From Nyssa sinensis (lineage: Eukaryota; Streptophyta; Magnoliopsida; Cornales; Nyssaceae): a stretch of DNA of 64,000 nt. Position 1 is the stretch's first letter; the number at the start of each line of letters is the position of its first letter. Of this stretch, positions 38,990-49,230 are shown piece after piece. Made by a program: the position numbers and the translations under genes. Location of the stretch: NCBI GenBank assembly GCA_008638375.1, contig VIRR01000578.1, positions 1 through 64,000 of the forward strand. Direction: 5' to 3'. The notes under the pieces were generated by a model. It searched no databases. It was not told where the DNA came from and saw nothing but the letters and a program-made list of their open reading frames with translations.

Positions 38990-39926
38990 AGGCTGCACGT
39001 CCACATGTGCAATACATTTTGCATCGATCTTTTAGTACAACTGCATGGAATTCCCTTATCCATTGTCTTAGATAGGGACCCACGTTTCACTGCACGGTTT
39101 TGGCAGCACTTCTAGACAGCCTTAAGAACTCAGCTAAGTTAGTACTACCTTTCATCCTCAGACTGATGGTCAGTCAGGGCGTGCCATTCAGATCCTAGAG
39201 GACATGCTTAGAGACTGCGTTATGGACTTCAGGGGTAGCTGAGAGGATCACCTTGCCTTAGTTGAGTTTGCCTACAACAACAGCTACCAGTCCAGCATTG
39301 AGATGGCACCGTTTGAGACATTGTATGGTAGGCCTTGCCGTTCCCCGGTATATTGGACTGAGGTGGGAGAGACAGCTGCCTTAGGACCTGATATTGTTCG
39401 TGAGACCACGGACAAGATACAGGTGATCAGACAGCGGCTGTTGACAGCTCAGAGCCGCCAGAGGAGTTATGCAGATAGGAGGCGGCGGCCCTTAGCATTT
39501 GAGGTGGGGGACCATGTGTTCCTCAAGGTATCTCCCAGACGAGGCTTGAGGAGATTTGGGCGCGGTGGGAAGCTGTCGCCACGATTTATAGGCCCCTTTG
39601 AGATTCTTGGGAGAGTTGGTGAGGTGGCTTATAAGCTAGCCTTACCACCACAGCTATCTGGGGTTCATGACGTCTTCCATGTATCTATGCTGAGGAAGTA
39701 CCATCCCGACCCCTCACATGTACTTGACTGGGTAGATCTTCAGTTAGAGGGAGACGCTTCCTATGACCAGAGACCCGTAGAGATATTGGACTCGAGGGAC
39801 CAGGTTTTGCGAGGAAGGACCATCCCTTTGGTCAAGGTTCGTTGGAACCACCATGGGGTTGAGGAGGCTACTTGGGAGCGTGAGGCCGAGGTTCGAGTTA
39901 GGTACCCTGAGTTATTCGATCAGTGA
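38990..39926 (+). pseudogene. Integrase C-terminal half and chromodomain-like tail of the family-E element
   Basis: From about 38990 to 39302 the integrase core is recognisable but broken by stops and frame changes (IPLSIVLDRDPRFTARFW, then a shifted TDGQS-equivalent). From 39303 an open frame of 207 codons runs to TGA at 39924-39926. It is almost identical to the end of the chromovirus polyprotein ([19 protein letters not shown] start, then FLKVSPRRGLRRFGRGGK and VRWNHHGVEEATWE). It shows a Gln codon where the chromovirus has TAG. The strong similarity suggests recent common ancestry or recombination with that autonomous family. It encodes no catalytic integrase. Confidence 0.88.
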
Positions 39927-39977
39927 TGTATTTTCTTTTATTTTATGCTATTTTAAATTTCGGGACGAAATTTTTGT

Positions 39978-39990
39978 AAGGAGGGAAGGA
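39978..39990 (+). other. Polypurine tract of the family-E element
   Basis: AAGGAGGGAAGGA directly before the 3' LTR start TGTTATAACATG. Identical to the tract at 21326-21338 on the other strand. Confidence 0.88.
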
Positions 39991-42819
39991 TGTTATAACA
40001 TGAAAAAAAATTTTTTTTTTTTTATTATTATTTATTCTTGCAAATATTAATTATTATTATTATTATTATTGTGATAATGATGATGTGTGTGGGTGTATAT
40101 ATATATATATGTGTATATATATAATTTAAATCTTTGTTGTGTATATGAATATACATGTTAGTGTGTATAAAATGTGTAAAAATATATAAGTGTATATAAA
40201 TATATACATGTGTATAAAACAGTGTGTGTGGTGTGTGTGTGTGTGCCGTGTGTGTGTGTGTGTGCATGAGTTTGAGTGTGACACACTCAAACAAGCATGG
40301 GTTGGGGTTGTGTGTGTGAGTGGAATTCAGGGAGTGGGAGGTGCAGGTTTGGCAGAGAGTAGTTGGTCTTGGGGAGAGAGAGAAAGAGAGAGAGAGAGAG
40401 AGAAAGTGAAGAGAAAAAGAGAGTGGTCTCGGTGGGAAAGAAGAGAAGGAAAGAAACAGAAAGTGAGAGAGAGAAATAGAGTTCTGAGAGAGAGAGTTGA
40501 AGCTTGTTTGGGCTCGGAGCAAGAAGGTGGAAAGGGGGGCACGGCTAGAGAGAGAAACAACCGAAAATCTTGGTAAGTGGGTTGCTTCTGTTTCGATTTT
40601 TTTAGAGCATTTTAATTGATTTAAATTGTAGGATCTGGTAGAGCATAATGTAAGGATTAAAACGCAACAAAAATGATAAAAAACGGTTGAAAAATGAGGG
40701 AGAAAAGGGGATGTGCAGGTCACGGCCATGGGGGGGAAATCTGGGTTTTTCGTTGTGATTGGGAGCTTCAAAACAGTATTAAAAGGCTCCAAAAATGTTT
40801 TAGAATAATTTGGGATTGAAAGGGGCTTCGAAAACACCAAGAAAATCAAGTTTGAAAACTTGATTTTCTGAAATTCCGGCCACCGGCGCCGGAGAAGGTG
40901 ACCGGAGCTCCGCCGGAAAAACGGGGGACGAAGGGGCACTGTTCCGGGTCCGGGTCGGGTCGGTTCAGTTCGGGTCGGGCTTGGGCTGGTCCGCCCCTGC
41001 CACGTGTCAGCCCACTGTTTTAAATTAAAAACCTAGTTTGGCTGTTTGGTTGCAAGGATAAGAAATTAGGAAAATTGGAATTAAATTGAAACAGGGATAT
41101 CCTATCCCTGTTCTAGGATTAGCCCCTGTTTGGTTAACCTGATTAAGAATAACAAATTAAACTAGTTTCAATTTGAACCTTTTGGAATTTGAACCTTTTG
41201 GAATTTGAACCTTAACCCTGAACTTTCGGAAATTACAAATTGACCCCCCAACTGTTGGAAATTTCACTTTTACCCACCTGATTAAATTATTAATAAAATA
41301 TTAATTAAATTAATTAATTAATTATTTAATTAAATTAATTTAATTAATTAAATATTCAAAAATATTCCGGAATCCAAATGGGACAAGTCATTAGTGTATT
41401 TTGACTATCTCGGCCATTCTGAGACCAATGGTGAGGTCCGTTTTACGAGACGGGGTCCCGAAAAATAAAAGAACCGTAGTAACCCTTAAAATTACCAAAA
41501 TGCCCCTAACTTGAAACACTGTCAGACGAACTCCGAATTAGGTAAACAAATAGTGAAATTTTATTATCTCGAACATTCCGGACTCAACCGTGGAGTCCGA
41601 TTTGTAAAAAGAGGTCACGAAATGTAAGGACACGTGTAAAGTGCAAAATGAATGTTTTGCCCTTTTCAACCCTGGTGTCCGAATTGAGTTCTACGAAAAC
41701 CTAAACTTATTTTCTTCAACGTTCTAGAACCAATGGTAGAGTTTAATTTAGCAGAATAGAAACTTATGAATTAAAGACATAAAATTTGATGAATAGCATA
41801 AATTCAAATAACAATAGACTGAGTTGTAATTTTTACTTTTAGGAACACTGACAGGATAGGAGGAGGCGATCTGATCTTCTGCATTTTTATCCGCCGGTTC
41901 AGTTACATATAGTGCACGATCTTCTAGGATTGATACCAACCCATCAGGTATGGTGTTTTGCTAGTGTTAGAAATGAAGTTAAGTTAGGAATATTTGTGAA
42001 TGACTGGAATGCTGTATGTGTTTATCTGTAATGTGTTTACCTGTTTATTTGGAATTGGTTGTTCACATGTTATGTGTTACTTGCAAGTTAATAAAGTGAA
42101 GAACATGAATCATGATGTACGAACATATGAGATATGCATGTATATGAAACTGACTAGTGATTTATTTCTTATTGTTCGAGCATGTTATATTATTGAGATT
42201 CATGTTCATTGAGATTGCATTGGCATATTGGCATATGATGAATTCCTTGAGAACATGGCGTGGGTAAGCACATGGTGCTTTGCATTATGAGGGTGTAGAT
42301 CCTGTGGTGAAAAACCCAAAATTGGCCATTGCATTGGTACTTCGAGCCATCGGGGAGTACCCGTAAATGAGACATGGGTGTGGCATAGAGTTGTGCATGG
42401 GTGCGTCATGCATACCATTCATATATTACTGCGATGCTTGAATGTCATTTAGAAATAAATGTACACTTTGCACATGCCACGCCTTAGCGTTATTTCTGGC
42501 ATTAGCATTTCATCATACCAGCAGTTGTGCTGACCCATTCGTGGGCAACATTTTCAGATGAGGATCCTCCAGCCACGTGAGACTCAGTGATGCCCTGATA
42601 GGGCGAAGCACGTGATACATTTGTTATCCATGAGACTTGTATTTTGTTATGTAAGGGCTAAAGCCCGAAAGACTGATGAACAATGTATTCGATGTTATTT
42701 TATGTATGGATGATGATGGACGCATGTTTAGTGAATTTAATTACTTTTGTCCTTTTATTTATTTTACTTTCTGTCTCGTCAGTCGCGTCTTGGGTTCGGT
42801 CAGAATTCGGGGCGTGACA
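39991..42819 (+). repeat. 3' LTR of the family-E element
   Basis: It spans TGTTATAACATG (39991) to GGGGCGTGACA (42819), 2829 bp. It holds an AT-rich TATA zone (about 40095-40205), a GT/GA-rich leader, and splice-like sites at 40573 (TTG/GTAAGTGG), 41842 (TTTTAG/GAACAC), 41948 (CAG/GTATGG) and 42557 (TTTTCAG/ATGAGG). An AT-rich AATTAA block at 41280-41350 divides three degenerate ~150-bp repeats (about 41380-41760) shared with families A, B and D. The 303-codon minus-strand frame at 40028-40939 is low-complexity and not credible. Confidence 0.92.
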
Positions 42820-43271
42820 GGAGAGGTCGTGGAAGGCCGAGTGTGTGCGCGTGTGTGATTGTGTGTTTCACATACAAAAAAAACCTTAGCTCAAAGAGGA
42901 AATCAGGGGAAGAAGAAGAAGAAGAAAAGTTAGAAAGAAAGAAAAGGGAATAAAATCAATCATTGTAAGCTCTTTTCAAAATACCGTCGCTTTTCTTTTC
43001 TTGTTTTTCTTTTCATTTCTTTTCCTTGCCTTTTTCTTTCACTTTCCATCTAAGGTGAGGCTAGGAAAGAGAAAAAGGAAAAAAAATTACCGTTAGAAAT
43101 TTGATTATGTAAACACTAGTGCACTGATTTGAGATTAGATTTGAGTATAGGATTTGATTTGAGTAAAAATTGATTTAGTTTGAGTTTAAGTTTAGGATTA
43201 AAAAGTTATTTCTATGTATTTTAATTCAAATTTAAATTTAATATAAATTTAAGTGAGTACGGAAGATGGTC
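42820..43271 (-). mobile_element. Fragment of the PIF/Harbinger-like element, inverted, next to NLR unit 1
   Basis: From about 42970 to 43271 the sequence matches the reverse complement of the left part of the element at 52574-53949, with the same order of words (AGGCAAGGAAAAGAAATG, AATTTGAT, GTGCAYTGATTTG, CAAATTTAAATTT) and the end GAAGATGG-. It is followed by TAA (43272-43274), a TTA/TAA-type target site. The left end is not seen; 42820-42960 has a GT-rich and an A-rich stretch that I cannot place. About 70-75% similar by eye. Confidence 0.6.
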
Positions 43272-44275
43272 TAATTGTGAAATAAAATCTATAATTGAAG
43301 CATTATTATTCTGCTAACCTGCTTAAATTTTAACTTTAATAACTCCATTAAACTCGTTATTGGAGTTGCTCCAAGTCCAGTGTTAAAGAGACCAAAGTCA
43401 AATGTGTAAGGCAATAGCAGTGGGTCCCAACTCAATGGATAGGATTGTCTGATCAAGATCACAAAACCTTCCCTTCTCTCTCCTCTCTCCGGCATGTTCT
43501 GGGGACTACCTGAGGCGACCGCCCGTTCGCCTCTCTCTCATTGTTATTCAGACCTCTCTGCTTCAGATGATCAAGCCATCTCGGTCTCTCCTGGACGTTA
43601 ATTGGTTCTTGCTGATTATTAGTTGCTGTTTGGAAGTGTTTTTTCTTTTTTTTTTTTCTTCTCCTCTTTCCAGCTAGTTTTATTTGATTTTCAAAAGATC
43701 TCAATTTATGTTTTACTCTTATTTCTTTGTTTTTAGATAAGTTTGAACTAGATGTAATTGATGCTTCCCGATTGGGAGCCGTTTGAAAGTTTTTTTTATT
43801 TTTTTATTTCTTTGTTTTTAGATCACTAACTTTATAGAGTTTGAATTAGATGTAATTGATGCTTGCTGATTAGGTGACGGTTGGAATTTTTTTTCCTTTT
43901 TATTTCTTCTACTTCTCGTCTCTCCAATTAGATCTCTTTGATTTTCGATACTGACTTATTTTTTATTTCCTTTTTTAGATAAATACTTCTTAAGGTTTAA
44001 ATAGATGTTATTCCTGGTGCCTTTTCGTCCATTTACATGGTAATTAAATCATTTCTTATTTTTGGATTGAAATGACTTTTTTGAGGGTAATTTTTAAAGT
44101 TTTAGTGTTATACACCATCTCTGTAGCATTTGATTGATTTTATACTACTACTAGTTATAGATTGTTTTTTTGTTTGTCAAGATTTGAAGAAAGTCTTGTT
44201 GAACTGCTATCTTCTGCCAATACATTTAGTGAGAGATTCCTTGAATTTCTACTGCAACTTCTGAAAAACATTTAC

Positions 44276-44317
44276 ATGATTTGTGCTAGACACAACTTCT
44301 ACAAGAGCGTTGGATAA
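44276..44317 (+). other. Short upstream ORF before NLR1 (13 codons)
   Basis: ATG at 44276 to TAA at 44315-44317 encodes a 13-residue peptide (MICARHNFYKSVG). It ends 12 bases before the NLR1 ATG and is in the same frame, separated by TAA and TAG. The same uORF is at 54831 and 62836, always 54 bases upstream of the NLR start. The copies are recent duplicates, so conservation is weak evidence for function; a uORF here could lower translation of the NLR. Confidence 0.45.
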
Positions 44318-44329
44318 AGGGAGATATAG

Positions 44330-46549
44330 ATGGCTGACATCGGAGGTTCATCAAGAGTTAACACCTCCAAAGTAGATGAAGAAATTGTTGTGGGCTTCGA
44401 CAATGAGATAATGATGATAAAAGAGCAACTTACCGGAGGAAAGAAACAAAAAGAAGTTGTCTCAATCATTGGGATGGCAGGACTCGGTAAGACAACTCTG
44501 GCAAGAAAAGTGTACGATGATCCATTAATGGAATATCACTTCTACATTCGGGCGTGGGCTTATGTTTCTCAGGTATATCGAAAGAGGGATTTGTTACTTG
44601 GCATTTTAAGTTATGTTATCGAGCTTACTGATGAAATGCATGAAATGAGTGATGAAGAGTTAAGTTTAAAGCTTAAAAAAGGTTTGATGGGTAGGAGATA
44701 TCTCATTGTTATGGATGATATATGGAGTGTTGATGCCTGGGATTGTTTGAAAAGATCTTTTCCAGATGACAACAATGGAAGCAGAATTATGTTCACCAGT
44801 CGACTGAAAGATGTGGCTTTGCACGCACAACCTGATAGTCATCTTCATTGTTTGTGTTTTTTGACTGAAGATGAAAGTTGGTGTCTATTTCAACAGAAGG
44901 TATTCGGAAAAGAAACATGCCCTCCAGTGTTGATGGGAATTGGAATGGAGATCACTAAAAAATGCCTAGGGCTACCACTTGCAATTGTTGTAACAGCAGG
45001 ACTTCTTGCCAAAATAGAAAGGAGTTCAGTATCGTGGGAGGAAGTTGCAAAAAATGTAAGTTCCCACATTCTTGCTGACCCGAAGCAATTCATGGACACT
45101 CTAGCACTGAGTTACAACCACTTACCTAATCACTTGAAGACATGCTTTCTCTATTTCGGATTATTCGGAGAAGGCCATGAAGTCCCAGTGCGGAATTTGA
45201 TCTGGTTATGGGTCAACGGGGGATTTATAAAAGGAATTGGAAAAAAATGCTTGGAGGATGTAGCAGAGGATTACTTGATGGATCTAATTAGCAGAAGTCT
45301 GGTAATAGTTGCCAAAAAAGGGTTTAGTGGTGAAATTAGAACATGTCGTATGCATGATCTGTTACTTGAGTTATCCCTGACAAAAGCTAAGGAAGAGATT
45401 ATTATGCAACAATTTTACAGGTACCCACACCCTTGTGCAACTTTTGAACGTTACCAATACATCATTTCTCCATCTTCCTCTCATATGTATTTTATGCCTT
45501 GTGCTCCACATGTCCATTCCCTCCGGTGCTTTGTTCTTGAATACTACCCATGCCCACAGAACTTTCAACTTGTTAGAATGTTAGATCTATCATCTATCCG
45601 TGTCAATTTCTTTCCAAGAAAAATATTAGAACTAGTTCATTTGAGGTACTTGGCACTGTGGGCTCATGATGTAAGTTTGCCGGCATCGATATCCAACCTT
45701 CGGAACCTACAAACCTTTATTGTATCGTCTGGGAGGAATATTACTGTACCAAAGAATTTTTGGAAGATTGTAACGTTGAGGCATCTTTATATTAAATCAG
45801 GGATAAATGCTATTGAACACCCTTGTTTTGGAGACCCAGCAATCGGTGATGACTTTGCACCTTTAATGGCTGACCTACAAACAATCTCCCAGGTATGTCC
45901 TTCTAGGCCGTGCCACGATGTCTTGACAAAGGCTCCAAATCTTAGAGAGCTGGGATTTTGTGGACCTCTGATTTCAAAGTCTGGGGATTTGATATTTCCT
46001 GATCTAAGCAATAAAAATCATCTTGAAACATTGAAGCTGTTAAACACGAGATCAGTAGTCCATGGTACAACATCTACTCTATGCGATCCCATTAAGTTTC
46101 CAGAGAAGCTTAAAAGGCTAACTTTATTGGGCACTAATCTAAAATGGAGTGAAATGTGGATCCTTGGACTATTACCCAACCTCGAGGTTCTCAAATTGAA
46201 ATTCCATGCTTGCGTTGGACCATGGTGGGAAACATGTGATGGGGGTTTTCTTCAACTAAAATTCTTGAAATTTGAAGACCTGGATATTGTGCAATGGAAT
46301 GCCTCCGATAGCCACTTTCCAAGCCTTCAGCGTTTAGTGCTGCACAGGTGTCAAAAACTCGTCGGGATCCCATCAGATCTAGCCGATATATCCACACTAG
46401 AGTTGATTGAGTTAAATTGGTGTAGCCACTCTTCCACCAAATCTGCCTTGAAAATTCAGAAACAACAAGAGAGTAAGGGAAATGATTTGCTGAAGGTACA
46501 TATTAAACCTTTGGAACAGGAAAATCAAGAAAGCAAAAGTCAGCATTAA
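44330..46549 (+). CDS. NB-ARC-LRR immune receptor NLR1 (R1-type, without coiled-coil domain)
   Basis: 739 codons. NB-ARC motifs in order: P-loop GMAGLGKTTLA (48-58), RNBS-A YIRAWAYVSQ (72-81), kinase-2 LIVMDDIW (125-132), RNBS-B GSRIMFTSR (150-158), GLPL (214-217), RNBS-D TCFLYFGLF (271-279) and an intact MHD (341-343). Degenerate leucine-rich repeats follow to about residue 690 (for example RMLDLSSIRV, NLEVLKLKFHA). The style, including PDDNNGSR after kinase-2 and the C-terminal STKSALKIQKQQES, fits R1-type asterid NLRs, cytosolic receptors that bind ADP/ATP and trigger cell death on effector recognition. The family normally has 150 or more residues before NB-ARC; here only about 20 precede it, and two stops lie directly upstream, so the coiled coil is missing or on an unrecognised exon. 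The stop at 46547 is 3' of the expected family end. Confidence 0.93.
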   Translation: MADIGGSSRVNTSKVDEEIVVGFDNEIMMIKEQLTGGKKQKEVVSIIGMAGLGKTTLARKVYDDPLMEYHFYIRAWAYVSQVYRKRDLLLGILSYVIELTDEMHEMSDEELSLKLKKGLMGRRYLIVMDDIWSVDAWDCLKRSFPDDNNGSRIMFTSRLKDVALHAQPDSHLHCLCFLTEDESWCLFQQKVFGKETCPPVLMGIGMEITKKCLGLPLAIVVTAGLLAKIERSSVSWEEVAKNVSSHILADPKQFMDTLALSYNHLPNHLKTCFLYFGLFGEGHEVPVRNLIWLWVNGGFIKGIGKKCLEDVAEDYLMDLISRSLVIVAKKGFSGEIRTCRMHDLLLELSLTKAKEEIIMQQFYRYPHPCATFERYQYIISPSSSHMYFMPCAPHVHSLRCFVLEYYPCPQNFQLVRMLDLSSIRVNFFPRKILELVHLRYLALWAHDVSLPASISNLRNLQTFIVSSGRNITVPKNFWKIVTLRHLYIKSGINAIEHPCFGDPAIGDDFAPLMADLQTISQVCPSRPCHDVLTKAPNLRELGFCGPLISKSGDLIFPDLSNKNHLETLKLLNTRSVVHGTTSTLCDPIKFPEKLKRLTLLGTNLKWSEMWILGLLPNLEVLKLKFHACVGPWWETCDGGFLQLKFLKFEDLDIVQWNASDSHFPSLQRLVLHRCQKLVGIPSDLADISTLELIELNWCSHSSTKSALKIQKQQESKGNDLLKVHIKPLEQENQESKSQH

Positions 46550-48007
46550 GAACCATTCCTGGAAGATTATTTACCCTTTGGAACGGCGGGTTCGAGTCTT
46601 TGCGAAGATGAGATTAAAATTGCGGAACGGAAGCTTTGGCTCTGGAGCGTTGAAGGAGCCTTTTGAAAAAGTGCATTTCGACATGTTACAAGTATTTTTT
46701 TATAATTAATGCGGGTACAACATTTGAGCATGTAATGGAGAAGGATTCCAGATGAGTTTTACTACTTCAGTTTAATACGAGTATATTCATTTTCTTGTTA
46801 CAACATCTATTATGCTTAATACCCTTCTTTGTTGCGACAGCTCTGCTTGCTACTGGGTTTATTTAATAATGTCTGTTTCAAAATATTTGTTGGTCCGTCG
46901 GTGTTTGTGTTGATTCCAAACTGGTGTTTGTTTCGTTTTATTACTTTCAACTACTATTATTTTTTACCAAAGCTAAAATTTAAGGCTCAAAAATCTCCTC
47001 CAATTTTATTTTAAGTTTAAATTCCCTCTAATTTGGATTGAAAAGTTAAGGAACGAAAATAATTCACAAAATTTAGATAATTGTTGAGAATTATGAAAGT
47101 GATAAACTTGATGAAAAGGATCAGGGTGATTAAAAAAATAAAGTAAGATATTTATAAGGGAAAGCAAAATGTTACAAAAACTTTAACAGTTGCAAACACA
47201 AAGAATAGACAACTGCAACGTTCAACTTTTTTTTTATAATATTTTTTAGATGTTTGCCGAGTGAGAGTGGATCTACAAAGTTGTCGAGCAAAACTGAAGA
47301 AGCAAAATTTGCTTCCCTTGTTGCTGTCCTTGTTGGAGCTGAAATAGCTGATGTGGCTCAGGATTAATTGCTGATTCTCCCATTTACATATCCTGTTGGA
47401 GATGCTCTAAGCTCTTTTAAGTATTTAGAGACCTAGCTATTCGACTGAATAAGTGAAAAAAAATGAGAAAAAAAAAAATAGTCATTTATATTTCACTTGC
47501 CAAACTAGCTGGTTGTTACGGCTCTACTGCTGTGAAATAATTGACTGAAATGGCAAACTGAACAAACATGTAGACCAAGCATATATGTAATAGTTATTGA
47601 CATACATGTACAAATATATTGCAGGTTTAAGGCATTGGGGTTAATGGTGAATGTGTGAGTCAAACTGATGCACCAGAGGCTACAAAGGACTGCATTGGTC
47701 AAAATTTTAAAAATTGAAGAAAAATAAACATAAAAGGGATAATTTTGTTATTTTGAAGAAAAAAATTGACTGAAAGGGGTATTTGTATATTGTCAAGTAA
47801 AATAGGAAAGATCAGTGTAATTGTTGGAAACTTTAAGAAAGGTCAGTGTAATTTACTCTTTATAAAATAATTTCTCCAATAAAAAAAAAAAACATAACGT
47901 TTTTTTTATTTATCTAGAAGACCTAAAAAATAAATTTTTATTTCATAAAATGTTATGATTTTTTTGGATTGAAAAGTTATTTTATATCTTTTAGTATTGT
48001 TTTAAAA

Positions 48008-48450
48008 ATATATCTTGAAGGTTATTTTAGTCTAAACAGTAATATTTTTTAACGGTGTTAGGATGAAAGTTAACAATTAGACTTTTTTGTATTAAAAATT
48101 TCCTTTGGTGATCTTTTAGATAGAAAAAAATATATCATGAATTTTTTGGATTGAAAATTTTATTTTAGGTAGTTTTTAGTATTTTTCTCTATATAATAAA
48201 TAATTTGTTATTCGTTTGTAATATTTTTTTCTAAAATATATCTTGAATGTTATTTTAGTCCAATCAATAATATTTTTTAATAGAGTTAAAATAAAAGTTA
48301 ACAATTGAATTTTTTTCGTATTAAAAGTTTCTTTTTGTGATCTTTTAGATAAAAAAAAATAAAAAATATCATGGACTTTTTGAATTGAAAATTTTATTCT
48401 AGGGATGTTTTAGTATTTTTCGCTATATAATAAATAATTTGTTATTCAAT
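48008..48450. repeat. Tandem duplication, 230-bp unit, two copies
   Basis: ATATCTTGAAGGTTATTTTAG at 48008 recurs as ATATCTTGAATGTTATTTTAG at 48238. The following blocks (GTTAACAATT, GTGATCTTTTAGAT, ATATAATAAATAATTTGTTATTC) occur in the same order in both. AT-rich and non-coding. Confidence 0.85.
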
Positions 48451-48884
48451 GTGTCCTTGATGTGACTTACCAAAAAAAGTTCCCGACGTGTTTGTGTCCT
48501 AATTTTTAAAAATTCTGTGTTAATATGTCTATGTCTTCTTGTGTCTGTATTTGTGCTTTTTATAATCTATCTTCAACTCATATGATTCTCAAAAGTCATC
48601 AACAATTAGGCAATTGTGGGGTAAGGCTTAAATTGATGACATGTTGATATTCCCCAATGGAGGCCAATCAACAAGTGGTTCATTTGGTGTCTCTTCTTGA
48701 TAATATTTTGACACATTTGTATAATGTGACAACTGGTGGGTCAATTATTTCTTTTGATGAACAAAAAATAACTTCACTAACCACTAAAGCTTTCTTTCGC
48801 CTAGCCTAAATCATTTCCTTTTTAAAAAAATGTGGAGAATTTTCTTACTTGGCATCTAAGAGGATGACTTGGGTTTTGGCTCTC

Positions 48885-49230
48885 CATCTTTGTCTTTAAG
48901 TTTTGGAGGTTTAATAAGATAGATTTATCAACATGGCAAGTATAAATATTTTCTTTCCCTTTAATCATTCCAAAATCATTCATCCATGGACAACCAAGAA
49001 AAATATAACCAACATTTATGGGTAAGATATCACACCAAATATTTTTGGACTATAAATCTCCCATTTTGATTGACACTAAATAACTTTCTAAGATTGGAAA
49101 AGTAGAGTTAGTTTCCCAAGTTACCTCATATAGCTATGAATGTGGTTTAATCTCAAGTTTTCTTTTGTTAATGTTAGATTTAGAAACCTCATTCATAGAA
49201 AAACTCTCATCAATGATAATTTTGCTAATT
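48885..49230 (-). pseudogene. Fossil of a Ty3/gypsy aspartic protease region
   Basis: Translated on the minus strand, one frame gives EVTWETNSTFPILESYLV, then IWCDILPINVGYIFLGCPW and GKENIYTCHVDKSILL, with two stops. This matches the plant gypsy protease/linker consensus (VPIKMGDY..IWCDVLPMDV.HILLGRPWLYD..GK.NTY). It belongs to a different gypsy lineage from the chromovirus at 18074-29900, whose equivalent region reads FDVILGMDW. No flanking domains or LTRs were recognised. Confidence 0.75.

Larger units (their letters stand above)
34748..42819 (+). mobile_element. Non-autonomous Ty3/gypsy element, family E, lacking RT and RNase H
   Basis: The order is truncated 5' LTR (34748-35350), primer-binding site (35354-35365), degraded gag and protease (36498 to about 37730), about 1.25 kb non-coding, integrase remnant (about 38990-39302), open integrase C-terminus plus chromodomain-like tail (39303-39926), polypurine tract (39978-39990) and 3' LTR (39991-42819). 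Reverse transcriptase and RNase H are absent, and the gag core between the ATIMRECLHT and ELAELRGVRE words is deleted. The two LTRs differ by few bases over the shared ~0.58 kb, so the insertion is young even though the body is dead. The base pairs after the element are GGAGA; the matching left duplication was lost with the 5' LTR end. Confidence 0.88.
43272..46759 (+). repeat. Tandem NLR unit 1
   Basis: The unit includes about 1.05 kb of upstream DNA, the NLR1 frame and about 0.2 kb downstream. Homology with unit 2 begins near 43274 (TAATTGTG, equivalent to about 52458). It extends at least to GATGAGTTT (46751-46759), where unit 2 is cut by an LTR. Upstream DNA is about 90% similar, including a T-rich tract before CAAG/ATTTGAAG (about 44180) that resembles a 3' splice site, so a 5' UTR intron is possible. 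Confidence 0.9.

Noticed and set aside
40028..40939. 303-codon open frame on the minus strand
   Set aside because: It reads antisense through the family-E 3' LTR; the translation is Ser/His/Ile-rich from CT, GT and AT microsatellites and has no domain.
43493..43600. Short frame starting ATGTTCTGGGG upstream of NLR1 as a possible N-terminal exon
   Set aside because: Unit 2 has a 1-base deletion and GTG in place of the ATG, and the sequence does not resemble a coiled-coil domain.
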